Of a DNA stretch of 64,000 nt, positions 43,784-53,181 are shown in pieces. The DNA is from Paenibacillus turicensis (lineage in GTDB: Bacteria; Bacillota; Bacilli; Paenibacillales; Paenibacillaceae). Position numbers and translations under genes: made by a program. Every line of letters starts with the position of its first letter. Position 1 is the stretch's first letter. The stretch spans positions 518,777 to 582,776 of the forward strand of contig NZ_JAGGKG010000001.1 of assembly GCF_017873435.1 (NCBI RefSeq), written 5' to 3'. The notes below the pieces were generated by a model. The model was not told where the DNA came from and ran no database searches. It saw nothing but the letters and a program-made list of their open reading frames with translations.

Positions 43784-43802
43784 CTAATTCACTTCCATTT
43801 CT

Positions 43803-45068
43803 CTAAAATAGTGTGCTGTAATTCCTCCGTAATTGTTCATATAAAGGGAATTGCGCCGTCATTTCCTGCACGCTTTTTGATACCTTTTCCTTAATGGCAC
43901 TGCTCTCAGGATTTTTAAGGACTAACCCAATTAACTTGGCAATTTCCTTCATTTCTCCCCCGCCTAAGCCACGCGTTGTCATTGCAGGTGTACCTAAGCG
44001 AATGCCACTTGTAATTAATGGACTTTGTGTATCATGTGGAATCGTATTTTTGTTAGCAGTAATACCAACCTCATCTAATAGACGTTCAGCTTCCTTCCCA
44101 GTACTTCCAATAGAACGTAAGTCCACAAGCACAATATGATTATCTGTTCCTCCAGATACCAAAGTGAATCCCTCATTTAATAAGCTCTCAGCAAGCACCT
44201 TAGCATTTTCCAGTACATTTTGTATATAAAAATTAAAATCAGGCTGGAGCGCCTCTCCAAAAGCAACAGCTTTGGCAGCAATAGTATGCATAAATGGCCC
44301 CCCTTGAATAGTAGGGAAAATCGCTTTATCGATGGCTTGTCCCCATGCACTATTGCACATAATGATTGCCCCTCTTGGCCCACGCAAGGTTTTATGAGTC
44401 GTTGTCGTAACAAAATGAGCATAAGGAATTGGGCTTGGATGTAACCCCGCCGCCACAATTCCAGCAATATGCGCCATATCTACAAATAAAAGCGCACCAA
44501 CCTCAGCTGCAATTTGAGAAAATAGCTCAAAATCAATCGTACGTGGGTAAGCACTAGCTCCTGCCACAATCATACGTGGGCGATGCTTATGAGCAAGCCG
44601 TCGTACCTGATCAAAATCAATCCGTCCCGTCTGCTCATCCACACCGTAAGGCACAAAGTTATACAGCCTACCAGAAAAATTAACTGGACTTCCGTGTGTC
44701 AAATGTCCACCATGCGCTAAATTCATGCCTAAGATGGTGTCGCCTACTTCAACAGCAGCGAAATAAACCGCCATATTCGCCTGCGCCCCAGCATAAGGCT
44801 GTACATTTACATGCGCTGCGCCAAAAAGCTCCTTTGCACGTTGAATGGCTAGATCCTCCGCTTGATCCACATATTCGCACCCACCATAATACCTTCTTCC
44901 GGGGTACCCCTCTGCATACTTGTTAGTCAAAACTGATCCTGTTGCTTCCATCACCGCCTCACTCACAAAGTTTTCTGAGGCGATCAGCTCTATTTTATCC
45001 TGCTGTCTCGACAGTTCTTGGGTAATTGCATTAAATATCGTTTTGTCTTGCTGAGCTAACCTTTTCAT
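43803..45068 (-). CDS. glyA: Serine hydroxymethyltransferase
   Basis: PLP enzyme interconverting serine and glycine with tetrahydrofolate, the main source of one-carbon units. All hallmarks are present: [61 protein letters not shown] and the Schiff-base Lys in [17 protein letters not shown] (about 226). Its 421 residues match the family. GAGAAAGGAAG precedes the ATG. It is divergent from a PLP-binding MocR regulator with a perfect palindrome between. This context differs from the usual upp/atp neighbourhood of Bacillus glyA, so it may be a second, regulated copy. Confidence 0.96.
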   Translation of the reverse strand: MKRLAQQDKTIFNAITQELSRQQDKIELIASENFVSEAVMEATGSVLTNKYAEGYPGRRYYGGCEYVDQAEDLAIQRAKELFGAAHVNVQPYAGAQANMAVYFAAVEVGDTILGMNLAHGGHLTHGSPVNFSGRLYNFVPYGVDEQTGRIDFDQVRRLAHKHRPRMIVAGASAYPRTIDFELFSQIAAEVGALLFVDMAHIAGIVAAGLHPSPIPYAHFVTTTTHKTLRGPRGAIIMCNSAWGQAIDKAIFPTIQGGPFMHTIAAKAVAFGEALQPDFNFYIQNVLENAKVLAESLLNEGFTLVSGGTDNHIVLVDLRSIGSTGKEAERLLDEVGITANKNTIPHDTQSPLITSGIRLGTPAMTTRGLGGGEMKEIAKLIGLVLKNPESSAIKEKVSKSVQEMTAQFPLYEQLRRNYSTLF

Positions 45069-45091
45069 AGTGATCTTCCTTTCTCTAATGC

Positions 45092-45105
45092 GTTGTAATT
45101 ACAAC
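45092..45105. promoter_or_regulatory. Perfect 14-bp palindrome between glyA and the mocR gene
   Basis: GTTGTAATTACAAC is an uninterrupted dyad, 24 bases before the glyA start and 56 before the MocR start. It is the obvious operator for the adjacent MocR-type regulator or for another dimeric repressor. It overlaps the expected promoter zone of both genes. Confidence 0.6.
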
Positions 45106-45160
45106 ATTTTTGCACGATAATATAGTTAGAAATGGATTGATTGATTTGGAGGGAAATGCC

Positions 45161-46666
45161 TTGCTTACAGTAAACCGTCACGATCCTCGGCCGATTTGGC
45201 AGCAGCTACTGGATCAAGCGATTTCTAATATTACGACTGGAAAATGGCCCCCAGGTGAGTTGCTTCTCCCCACACGTGAGCTAGCTCAACGAATTGGTGT
45301 TTCCCGTTCCACGATTCAAACGGTATATGAGGAGCTATATAGTCGAGGGTATACTGTAACCTCTCGTCGTGGTGGAACAAGAGTAAGTGAATGGACGTAT
45401 CACGCCAACCTAGCTGAAGAGCTATCCCACAAAGGACCTACCTTGCCCCCTTTACCGTTATTAGACTCTGCCCTTAGCCATTTAAGCAACTGGTTTGGCA
45501 ATGATAGCGATAGTAATACTAGTGAGCAAGCTGAAATTCAAATTGACTTTACCCCCCACGAGCCCTATTTAGATGAACACTTTCTCAAGGATTGGCGACG
45601 TTCTTTTTTACATGCGTCCACAGATTCAACTATAGATAGCTGGGCTTATGGTGATGCGTATGGATTTTTGCCCTTACGAGAGCAAATCGCTCGTTACTTA
45701 TCCCTTGAAAGAGGGGTTCATGTTAGCGTAGATCAAATCCTACTAACCTCAGGTGCACAGCATAGCCTCGATCTCATTGCCCAAGCCTTATTGCATGAAG
45801 GAGCGACCGTCTCAGTTGAAGACCCAGGCTTCCCTGCGGCATGGATGGCGATGAAATACCGTAATATGAACGTAGTACCTGTGCCCGTGGACGAGCATGG
45901 ATTGTGTGTAGATCACATTGACCCTCAATCTGAGCTTGTCTATGTCACGCCTTCACATCAATGTGCTGTTGGTGTAATTATGTCGGAGCCGCGTAGGCAG
46001 CAGCTTCTACATTTAGCGGCAGAAAAAGGCTTATGGATAGTAGAGGATGATTATGACAGCGAATTTCGCTATCGTGGTGATCCATTACCTACTTTATTTA
46101 GTCAACGCCCACAAAACACGTTGTACATGCTAAGCTTTTCCAAAATGATTGCTCCTGGCATTCGGATGTCTGCTTTAGTTGGCTCCAAAGAAGCGATTGC
46201 TCAGCTCGCCCGTGTTCAGGGATTAACGTACCGCCACCTACCAATTATGGAGCAGCTAACGTTAACCCATTTTATGGAGCGTGGCCTGTTCATGCGGCAC
46301 ATGAGGAAAGTACGTAATATTTACCGCCGTAGACATGCTGCCATGACCAAAGCGATCATTTCAACCGGCTTAAGCGAGCACTTTACACTTACTGGTGCTG
46401 AAACTGGGCTCCATATGTTACTTGAAGCTAGTTCAACCTTTGATGAAGCAAAAGTGACAAAGCTAGCATTAGAAAGAGGTATCCGTATTTATCCACTTAG
46501 CCAATATGGATTAGAAAGCACACGAAAGGGCTGGGTGCTTGGTTTTGCCAAAGTAGATGAAGACGCCATCGAAGCGGGAATTACCTCACTAGCAGAAATT
46601 ATTTTAGATGTACATTCTCATTCCAATAATAACTATCAGGCAAATAACGCTCGCCAAACACTTTAG
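45161..46666 (+). CDS. MocR/GabR-type PLP-dependent transcription regulator
   Basis: A 501-residue fusion of a GntR winged helix (about 1-75; PIWQQLLDQAISNITTGKWP, LAQRIGVSRSTIQTVYEEL, GYTVTSRRGGTRV) and a fold-type I aminotransferase-like domain that binds PLP. WAYGDAYGFLPLREQIARYL, VSVEDPGFPAAW, WIVEDDYDSEFRY and MLSFSKMIAPGIRMSALVG (Schiff-base Lys) are visible. The TTG at 45161 has GGAGGG 7 bases before it; a TTG at 45110 has none. Its neighbours are glyA and a PLP-homeostasis protein, so it probably senses PLP or a PLP-amino-acid adduct. The 3' end overlaps the convergent PLPBP gene by 68 bases. Confidence 0.92.
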   Translation: MLTVNRHDPRPIWQQLLDQAISNITTGKWPPGELLLPTRELAQRIGVSRSTIQTVYEELYSRGYTVTSRRGGTRVSEWTYHANLAEELSHKGPTLPPLPLLDSALSHLSNWFGNDSDSNTSEQAEIQIDFTPHEPYLDEHFLKDWRRSFLHASTDSTIDSWAYGDAYGFLPLREQIARYLSLERGVHVSVDQILLTSGAQHSLDLIAQALLHEGATVSVEDPGFPAAWMAMKYRNMNVVPVPVDEHGLCVDHIDPQSELVYVTPSHQCAVGVIMSEPRRQQLLHLAAEKGLWIVEDDYDSEFRYRGDPLPTLFSQRPQNTLYMLSFSKMIAPGIRMSALVGSKEAIAQLARVQGLTYRHLPIMEQLTLTHFMERGLFMRHMRKVRNIYRRRHAAMTKAIISTGLSEHFTLTGAETGLHMLLEASSTFDEAKVTKLALERGIRIYPLSQYGLESTRKGWVLGFAKVDEDAIEAGITSLAEIILDVHSHSNNNYQANNARQTL

Positions 46667-47339
46667 TCCCAACGCGAATAATCGTTGCGCCTTCCTCAAT
46701 GGCCACCATAAAATCACCTGACATCCCCATGGAGAGTACATCCATCTCTACACGTGGGATGTTTTTTTGTTTAATTTGAGATTGAATCGATTTTAATAAG
46801 CGGAAGCATCCTCTTGTTTCCTCATTGGTAGCCCCTAATTTTCCTATTGTCATTAGTCCTTTAATATTTAAGGTTTCAAGCTGTGACAATTGCTCTACTA
46901 ATTCCACCGCTGCTTCAGGCGCAATACCAAACTTACTTTCTTCGTACGACGTATTCACCTGTACCAATATATCCATGGTTCGATTTTCCTTCAGGAGCTG
47001 TTGATGTAACACTTGACCAAGCTTCAAACGATCAACAGAATGGATTAACGTCACATATTTAACGACGTCCTTGACCTTATTGGTCTGTAGATGCCCAATA
47101 AAATGCCATTCTACCTTATTGTATTGCTCCATCAGCGGGAATTTATCTCGAAGCTCCTGCGCTTTGTTTTCTCCAAACAATACCTCACCTGCTTGCATCG
47201 CCATTTGTAGCTTTTCAAGGGGTACTGTTTTGGTTGCTAATAATAGCTGTACTTCCTGCGGATCACGGCCTGATGCCTGACAAGCTATCTTCATCTGTTG
47301 TCTTATTGTGCTAAGATTTTCTTCAACTAAATTGCTCAT
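46599..47339 (-). CDS. yggS: PLP homeostasis protein (YggS/PROSC family)
   Basis: A 246-residue single-domain TIM-barrel PLP carrier without known catalysis. Family marks are VQLLLATKTVPLEKLQMAMQ with the PLP-binding Lys, GEVLFGENKAQEL, WHFIGHLQTNKVKDVV, VQVNTSYEESKFG and VLSMGMSGDFMVAIEEGATI. It is usually found next to sepF/ylmG in Firmicutes, but here it is convergent with a MocR gene and overlaps its 3' end by 68 bases. The C-terminal RYLPDSYYWNENVHLK extends past the typical end RxxG/FG. Confidence 0.93.
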   Translation of the reverse strand: MSNLVEENLSTIRQQMKIACQASGRDPQEVQLLLATKTVPLEKLQMAMQAGEVLFGENKAQELRDKFPLMEQYNKVEWHFIGHLQTNKVKDVVKYVTLIHSVDRLKLGQVLHQQLLKENRTMDILVQVNTSYEESKFGIAPEAAVELVEQLSQLETLNIKGLMTIGKLGATNEETRGCFRLLKSIQSQIKQKNIPRVEMDVLSMGMSGDFMVAIEEGATIIRVGTKVFGERYLPDSYYWNENVHLK

Positions 47340-47484
47340 GACATTCCCTACTTTCTACACCATGGTGATTAAAAGAATAAAAGAAATTACCTCTGTTCTA
47401 TATGAATATTACTAACTTATCAAATTATGGTTTGTTACTATATATCCAAAAATAATAACTTCGAGCAGTCCATAATTTTTTTCA

Positions 47485-47571
47485 TAAAAAAGAACGCCCC
47501 CAAATAGATCACTCCATCCACCGATAGCTACTGGCTACAGTAGGGAAAGACTCAATATTTAAGAGACGTTC
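47485..47571 (-). terminator. Branched terminator of the second sugar-import operon
   Basis: On the minus strand GAACGTCTCTTAAATA (from 47571) pairs with TATTTGGGGGCGTTC (to 47492) through Watson-Crick and G-U pairs, then TTTTTT. Inside the roughly 50-base loop is a second hairpin, TACTG-TAGC-CAGTA. The outer arm resembles that of the terminator at 3115-3146. The inner hairpin is unusual for a plain terminator. Confidence 0.6.
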
Positions 47572-47640
47572 TACGTTTAAATATTCACATAATTAAATTG
47601 ACTGTATTGCTTATGCTTACGCTTATGCCTATGCTTTACG

Positions 47641-48549
47641 TTACTCCTTCACCCCACCAATCGTAAGTCCAGTAACAAAATATTTTTGCAAGAACGGATA
47701 GAGCAAAATAATTGGCATCGCTGTCACGATGGTGATCGCTGCTCGAATCGATACAGGAGTGACCATGCTCGTGACATTTTTATATTGATCCACATTGACC
47801 GTTCCCCCTTGTGAAGTTGCTGAGGATAATAGCTTCATCAGCTCATATTGTAGGGTGGTCAAGTTGCGGTTACCTGCCGTATAAAGCATAGAGTCAAACC
47901 AAGAGTTCCACTGACCTACGGCAATAAATAAGGCGACCGTAGCTAATACGGGCTTGGATAGTGGAAATACAATTTGCATGAAAATACGAAAATCTCCAGC
48001 GCCGTCCATTTTTGCCGATTCAATTAGCCCTTCAGATAACCCCTGAATGTAAGTACGAATAACAATCATATTAAACACACCAATTAAGCCTGGAATAATG
48101 TACACCCAAAAGCTGTTCAAAAGTCCCACTTGTTTAATCAACATATAACCTGGAATTAGTCCACCGCTAAAATACATCGTTATTACAAACATCGTTGTGG
48201 CAAACTTGTTAAACATATATTCCTTTCGGCTTAGCACGTAAGCCAACATCGCTGTACAAAAGAGCTGCACGACCGTCCCCACTACGGTTCTAGCAACAGA
48301 AATAAATGCCGCTTGCGTCAAATGCGGATTTTGGAACACCGAAACATAGTTTTGTAGCGTCCATTCTCTTGGCCATAAATAGATTCCCCCGCGAATCGTA
48401 TCCAGACCATTATTAAAAGAGACGGCAATCGTGTTTAAAAATGGATATAACGTAACCACCATCACAAGTAACATCAAAATGCCATTAGTGACCGAAAAAA
48501 TCGTATCCCCTAGACTTCGTTTTATTCGTTTTCTACTATAAACCTTCAC
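47641..48549 (-). CDS. Sugar ABC transporter permease, LplC/YtcP type (second locus)
   Basis: A 302-residue CUT1 membrane subunit. FLNTIAVSFNNGLDTIRGGI, the EAA loop ESAKMDGAGDFRIFMQIVFPLSKPVLA (about 185-211) and the C-terminus LLYPFLQKYFVTGLTIGGVKE identify it. The GTG start lies behind AAGGAGGTGG, 15 bases after the partner permease. Order and spacing copy the first locus. There are no enzyme genes downstream, so the sugar is unknown. Confidence 0.93.
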   Translation of the reverse strand: MKVYSRKRIKRSLGDTIFSVTNGILMLLVMVVTLYPFLNTIAVSFNNGLDTIRGGIYLWPREWTLQNYVSVFQNPHLTQAAFISVARTVVGTVVQLFCTAMLAYVLSRKEYMFNKFATTMFVITMYFSGGLIPGYMLIKQVGLLNSFWVYIIPGLIGVFNMIVIRTYIQGLSEGLIESAKMDGAGDFRIFMQIVFPLSKPVLATVALFIAVGQWNSWFDSMLYTAGNRNLTTLQYELMKLLSSATSQGGTVNVDQYKNVTSMVTPVSIRAAITIVTAMPIILLYPFLQKYFVTGLTIGGVKE

Positions 48550-48564
48550 AGCTCCACCTCCTTA

Positions 48565-49539
48565 TCATATCAACCGCTCTTCACCAAGAGACTTCGCAAT
48601 CCCATTGGCGATAAAGATGAGCACCAGACTGACTACACTTTTGAAAATCCCTGCTGCGGTGGCAAGTGAGTAGTTACCAAGATTAATCCCGTATTTTAAA
48701 ACAAAGATGTCGATCGTCTCGGATACATCCTGCACAAGTCCATTCCCCAGCAAATATTGAATCTCAAAGCCTGCATTCAGTACGTTACCCACGTTGATAA
48801 TGAGTAGGATAATAATCGTTGGTTTGATGCTTGGAAGCGTAACGTTAAACATTTTACGGAAACGACCCGCTCCGTCAATGGAAGCCGCCTCATATAGACT
48901 CGGATTAATCGCCGCCATTGAAGCTAAATAAATAATTGTCCCCCAACCGATCTCCTTCCACATGCTCGACAGGCCTACAATACCCCAGAAGTATTTAGGT
49001 TCGGCAAAAAAATTGATGGGTGTATCGATTAAACCAAATTTCATCAGTAATATATTTACAATTCCAGTTTCTGTTGATAATACATTCGCCACAATTCCTG
49101 TCACGATAATCCATGATAAAAAGTGCGGAAGATAGGAAACGGTCTGCACCACACGTTTAAATAATACGAAACGTAGTTCATTTAATAAGAGCGCAAGCCC
49201 AATCGAACCCACAAACCCTAAAAACAAACTGATTAAACTCATCGCTAATGTGTTTCGAATGACACGTAAAAATGTAGGGTCCGTAAATAACGTCATAAAA
49301 TGATCTAACCCTACCCACTGCTGCTCCATAAAGCCAATGCCCGGTCTAAAATTCTGAAAGGCCATCAGCCAACCCCATAAAGGACCGTACGCAAAAATGG
49401 CGATAAATATAATGAAGGGAAAAGACATCCATAACAATTGACGTTGACCTTTCATCCTTAACAAGTTATATCGTAACCAGCTTTTCCCTGAAGGAATATG
49501 GCTGGTATTTACCGCAGGCTGCAACTCCTTTTTGGCCAT
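48565..49539 (-). CDS. Sugar ABC transporter permease, LplB type (second locus)
   Basis: A 324-residue membrane subunit. A 30-residue basic N-terminal tail precedes LLWMSFPFIIFIAIFAYGPLWG; FRPGIGFMEQQWVGLDHFMTL and the EAA loop YEAASIDGAGRFRKMFNVTLPSIKP (about 217-241) are typical of LplB. AAGGAGAG precedes the ATG. It lies 100 bases after the binding-protein gene, and the gap contains a strong hairpin. Confidence 0.93.
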   Translation of the reverse strand: MAKKELQPAVNTSHIPSGKSWLRYNLLRMKGQRQLLWMSFPFIIFIAIFAYGPLWGWLMAFQNFRPGIGFMEQQWVGLDHFMTLFTDPTFLRVIRNTLAMSLISLFLGFVGSIGLALLLNELRFVLFKRVVQTVSYLPHFLSWIIVTGIVANVLSTETGIVNILLMKFGLIDTPINFFAEPKYFWGIVGLSSMWKEIGWGTIIYLASMAAINPSLYEAASIDGAGRFRKMFNVTLPSIKPTIIILLIINVGNVLNAGFEIQYLLGNGLVQDVSETIDIFVLKYGINLGNYSLATAAGIFKSVVSLVLIFIANGIAKSLGEERLI

Positions 49540-49593
49540 GCTTTCTCTCTCCTTAATTACTAGTTTTATCTATATGTCATATCAGTGAATAAG

Positions 49594-49621
49594 AAAGGCT
49601 ATAGGATATCCCATAGCCTTT
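49594..49621 (-). other. Intercistronic hairpin after the second binding-protein gene
   Basis: AAAGGCTAT and ATAGCCTTT flank an inner GGATATCC, so 28 bases form an almost perfect hairpin 18 bases past the binding-protein stop. It corresponds in place to 10702-10725 in the first locus and probably protects the binding-protein message. Confidence 0.7.
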
Positions 49622-49639
49622 ACTCTGACCTTCAACTGA

Positions 49640-51313
49640 TTAACCCCATAAATCTACACGTCTACGAACCTCTTCAGTAAGCGCATCCTCATAAGCTTTA
49701 ATATCTACGCTTTGCTTCAATGTGGATTGATATTCTTCCCATGCCTGATCAAATTGGGCAGGTGCCGTCATAATGACTTTAGGTAGCCATTTGCGTTTTA
49801 CATCATCCATCTTTTGTCTAGCAATCGTCTCTGGTTTATTAGGTTCAAAGTTGAACGTATAAATCGGGAACCAAGGTTCATTATCTGTAGGAGGCTCTAG
49901 GAAATCAGTAAACTTGGTATAGCCGTAAGCCTTGAGTACTTTTTTGTCAATATCATTTAATGTTGCAAGGTATTCTTCGGGTTGCTCTTTTGGATCTAAT
50001 GCGTTTTTACCGTCTGCTGTCATCCCTTCATGGTGTGGGAAATAGACAAGTGGACTGCCCATATTCGCAAGTACCCAGTCAGGATCCTTCGCATTCGCAC
50101 GTTGCTCTTCGTTACGAGAGAATATACCTTTATCATCCACTTGATAATCTACATCCTTTTGTCCCCATGTTCTTAGAACTTCAATCTCTGGGTCAAGCAG
50201 ATCGTTAATGTATTGAAGTGCTCCCTCAACATCTTTACAGCTCTTCGTAATTGCAAGCCCACCGTTCACGTTCAGGATCGGCTTATGACGGTAACGCCCC
50301 TTCACATCTTCAGATAAAGTAATGGACAATGGTACATACGTTTTGTCAAACAGCTTTTGCTTCACAAGGGAGGCCTCTGCATCAAGGAACTGCCATCCTT
50401 GATCGACCATGCCTAATACACGTCCTGTTGAAATTTTAGAAATGTACTGATCATAGTTCGCTGTAAATGTCTCCGTATCCACTAGCCCTTTACTATATAC
50501 TTCATTGATCTTTTTAAAATAAGCTTTCGCCTCTGGAATTGTATTGTAGTTTTTCGCAGTTAACGTTTCCTTATCAACGATAGCGGCACCTTCATTTGGA
50601 TGTCCAGCTAGGAATAACGGTGGATTCTCCAGTGCGAAGTAACGCCAGTCGTAAGAAATAATTTCAAAGCCAATCGTTGGCTGACCGTTCATCGTTGGAT
50701 GTGCTTCCTTATAACGTTCAATCAAGTCAAAATATTGGTCCAACGTTTTGATCGTCGGAAAATTGTCCCATTCTAACACTGCTTTCTGAATCCAAAACGC
50801 TTCTCCACCATGCGTCACTTCCATCGATTCACCCTGAATGTTTCCGAATTGTGGAATGAAGTAAATATGACCATCGGTCGAGTTTTTCATTTTTTTCCAG
50901 TCTTCACCTAAATAGTTTTTGATATTAGGATATTTATCGATATAGTCTTCAAGTGGCACGAGTGCGCCAGCAGACACTAATTGCTGCGTGCCATCACTAC
51001 CATCGATAAAGTCTGGATATTCGCCACCTGCGATTAAAACCCCAATTCTTTCTTTTGCAGTTTGCCCCGTAAGCCAATCCATCGTTACACGCACACCCGT
51101 TTTTTCTTCAATCGCTTTCATCACCCGATTATCATCAGGTGCAATCTTACCTGGTACAGCAAAAAATGCGGAAAATTGCTTCAATTCCTTGCCATCAGCA
51201 CTTTTCTCAGCCGCTGGTTTTGTTCCCGACGAACATCCAGCAAGCACGATCGTAAGCATTAAAGTCAATAAAATTAACTGCCTAAATCTTTTTCTGACAT
51301 CCTTTTTCATCAT
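49640..51313 (-). CDS. Solute-binding lipoprotein of a CUT1 sugar importer (second locus)
   Basis: An extracytoplasmic binding protein of 557 residues. MMKKDVRKRFR, a hydrophobic run and the lipobox IVLAGCSSG (Cys27) form the type II signal. The mature part has NRVMKAIEEKTGVRVTMDWL, AGGEYPDFIDGSDGTQQLVS and NVNGGLAITKSCKDVEGALQ, as in LplA/YtcQ-type proteins. The start at 51313 is chosen because GGAGGGG lies just before it; a GTG-like start 15 bases earlier would lie before that Shine-Dalgarno. A cre-like palindrome is 35 bases upstream. Confidence 0.9.
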   Translation of the reverse strand: MMKKDVRKRFRQLILLTLMLTIVLAGCSSGTKPAAEKSADGKELKQFSAFFAVPGKIAPDDNRVMKAIEEKTGVRVTMDWLTGQTAKERIGVLIAGGEYPDFIDGSDGTQQLVSAGALVPLEDYIDKYPNIKNYLGEDWKKMKNSTDGHIYFIPQFGNIQGESMEVTHGGEAFWIQKAVLEWDNFPTIKTLDQYFDLIERYKEAHPTMNGQPTIGFEIISYDWRYFALENPPLFLAGHPNEGAAIVDKETLTAKNYNTIPEAKAYFKKINEVYSKGLVDTETFTANYDQYISKISTGRVLGMVDQGWQFLDAEASLVKQKLFDKTYVPLSITLSEDVKGRYRHKPILNVNGGLAITKSCKDVEGALQYINDLLDPEIEVLRTWGQKDVDYQVDDKGIFSRNEEQRANAKDPDWVLANMGSPLVYFPHHEGMTADGKNALDPKEQPEEYLATLNDIDKKVLKAYGYTKFTDFLEPPTDNEPWFPIYTFNFEPNKPETIARQKMDDVKRKWLPKVIMTAPAQFDQAWEEYQSTLKQSVDIKAYEDALTEEVRRRVDLWG

Positions 51314-51347
51314 GACCCCTCCAGCCAAGTATGTGATCAGAAGCTCC

Positions 51348-51365
51348 TTAGAAAGCGCTTTCTAA
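51348..51365. promoter_or_regulatory. Perfect 18-bp palindrome resembling a cre site
   Basis: TTAGAAAGCGCTTTCTAA is an uninterrupted dyad. Its 14-bp core AGAAAGCGCTTTCT matches the CcpA cre consensus TGWAANCGNTNWCA except for the two outermost bases. It lies between the promoter zone and the Shine-Dalgarno of the binding-protein gene, where CcpA binding would block transcription. Confidence 0.65.
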
Positions 51366-51482
51366 AGGCTGATTTAAAATTATCATTGTTACGCACACTC
51401 CTCAACAGGACAAATTATAGACACAATCCCAATAATTCTAGGTAGTAATGACTTTTCAGACACAACCTAATTATATAAAAAT

Positions 51483-51507
51483 CCTGCTCCCCCTTATGGA
51501 GTGCAGG
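51483..51507 (-). terminator. Hairpin overlapping the end of the second response-regulator gene
   Basis: CCTGC and GCAGG arms with inner TCC/GGA pairs flank the stop codon at 51494-51496, followed on the minus strand by ATTTTTAT. It is a probable weak terminator between the regulator genes and the transport genes. Confidence 0.55.
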
Positions 51508-53164
51508 TTGATGAATCTGAAGTATATAACGCTTGTGCCCTTTTGCGATATTGGGCTGGCGTCTCTCCCCTGATTTTCTCGAATCGATTAATAAAATAAT
51601 CAGAATCCCGATACCCTACCATGGTGGCAATTTCATATACCCTGTAATCTGTTCTACGGAGTAGTCTAGAGGCTTCCTCAATACGGATCTCATTCAAATA
51701 ATCACTGAAGCTTTTAACATAATGCTTTTTAAAAATCTGCCCTAGATACGAGCTGTTCATGTAAAATTGCTCTCCTAGCAGCTTTAAGCTAATACTCTCC
51801 ATGTAATGCTCGCGAATATAAGCCTCAACCTGGGCAAGCACCCCCATCGCATTCCACTTCTGCCGTTCCTTAAGCTTTTCAGCACATTTGTATGAAAATT
51901 GACACAGATTATTGATGTTCTCTTCCATAGACAGCATCGCATAATTTTCCTGAAGAAACGTGGATTGCATCCATTCTACATCTGGGTTTAGATCAGAGGC
52001 TTCGTCCGTATTAACAAGCCCAAGTAATGAGTACGCCAAATAATGAAGATGGATGCCCACAATACCCGGCTCGATTCGTTCCTCTAAAAAAAATTGAAAG
52101 ATGGCCTGCGCATGACTGCGAATATTCCCTGTACGATATTCCTCAATTGCCTTAATGAGTTCATCAAAAAGCTGTTTTTCTTTTCCCGAAGGCTGATGAC
52201 TAAAAACGGTCGTATCCATTTGCTCAAAATAGTAGATCGGTCCATATGCACTAAAGAAACGCAAGCTTTTGATCTTATTACAAGAATAATAAGACTCGTG
52301 TAGCTCCTCCAGTCGACTGACCTCCTTACCCACATACATGGCAACCCCTGACCTCGATTTTTCTGGTCCCCTTGATCCCGTTGCTTCCATCCGTTCCGTT
52401 GGTTCCATTGATCCCTCGATCACATTCAACTCGGTATACAATTGGGCAACGTATTGCTGGAGCGATCCCCCCTCACGCTTTAGCAACAGATCGGTTACAA
52501 TATGGTACACCCTGTTTTTCTCGCCAGTGAACGATTTAAGTCCATGTCCTCTAGCATTTTGATTCACTAATGCCTCTACCTGTAGACACCACTGCGCTTG
52601 CTGTTGCTCACTTCCTGACTCCGTTTCGATCATGATACATCGGAACTTATTCGCATGACCGAACTGGCTTTGTACACTGGCGACGTTATCACGATTTCCC
52701 GTTCCAAGCAGGAGCGATTGTACATGCTGAGCCAACACCAGTTGCTCCTGTTTTTTCTGCTGTCGCTTTTCTTCTGCTCTCTCTCGAAAAACCTTTTTAA
52801 ATGTTGTCAGCACTTGAAGTAACTCGTCTTTAACAATTGGCTTAAGAATATAATCATTGACCTTATACTTAATTGCTTGTTTGGCATACTTAAACTCATA
52901 AAACCCACTAAGTAACACTAGCTTCATCTCGCCGTCATACTTTTCATATAAAACCTTAGCGAGCTGTAAGCCGTCCATTTCTGGCATTTTAATATCTGAA
53001 ATTATGAGATCTGGTTGAACTTTCTCAATACACTCCAGTGCCTGTATTCCATTAGAAGCTTGACCACAAATCTGAAATCCAAGCGCGTTCCAATCGATTA
53101 ACAAAACAAGTCCTTGGCGAATAAATGGCTCATCATCCACAATCAACACGTTGATCATTTCCAT
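51494..53164 (-). CDS. Response regulator, AraC-type output (YesN-like, second locus)
   Basis: A 556-residue activator. The receiver (1-120) has LIVDDEPFIRQGL, DLIISDIKMPEMDG (Asp57), LLSGFYEF and YILKPIVK. A linker of about 330 residues leads to the AraC domain: SISLKLLGEQFYMNSSYLGQ, IFKKHYVKSFSDYLNEIRIEEA, VYEIATMVGYRDSDYFINRF and TPAQYRKRAQ. AAGGAGTAATAAT precedes the ATG. It follows its kinase by 17 bases and presumably activates the importer operon downstream. Confidence 0.93.
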   Translation of the reverse strand: MEMINVLIVDDEPFIRQGLVLLIDWNALGFQICGQASNGIQALECIEKVQPDLIISDIKMPEMDGLQLAKVLYEKYDGEMKLVLLSGFYEFKYAKQAIKYKVNDYILKPIVKDELLQVLTTFKKVFRERAEEKRQQKKQEQLVLAQHVQSLLLGTGNRDNVASVQSQFGHANKFRCIMIETESGSEQQQAQWCLQVEALVNQNARGHGLKSFTGEKNRVYHIVTDLLLKREGGSLQQYVAQLYTELNVIEGSMEPTERMEATGSRGPEKSRSGVAMYVGKEVSRLEELHESYYSCNKIKSLRFFSAYGPIYYFEQMDTTVFSHQPSGKEKQLFDELIKAIEEYRTGNIRSHAQAIFQFFLEERIEPGIVGIHLHYLAYSLLGLVNTDEASDLNPDVEWMQSTFLQENYAMLSMEENINNLCQFSYKCAEKLKERQKWNAMGVLAQVEAYIREHYMESISLKLLGEQFYMNSSYLGQIFKKHYVKSFSDYLNEIRIEEASRLLRRTDYRVYEIATMVGYRDSDYFINRFEKIRGETPAQYRKRAQALYTSDSSTCTP

Positions 53165-53181
53165 ATTATTACTCCTTATCC

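Noticed and set aside
47340..47484. AT-rich gap upstream of the yggS-like gene as a possible regulatory RNA.
   Set aside because: No stable hairpin, ORF with a ribosome binding site or repeat is seen; it probably holds only the promoter.
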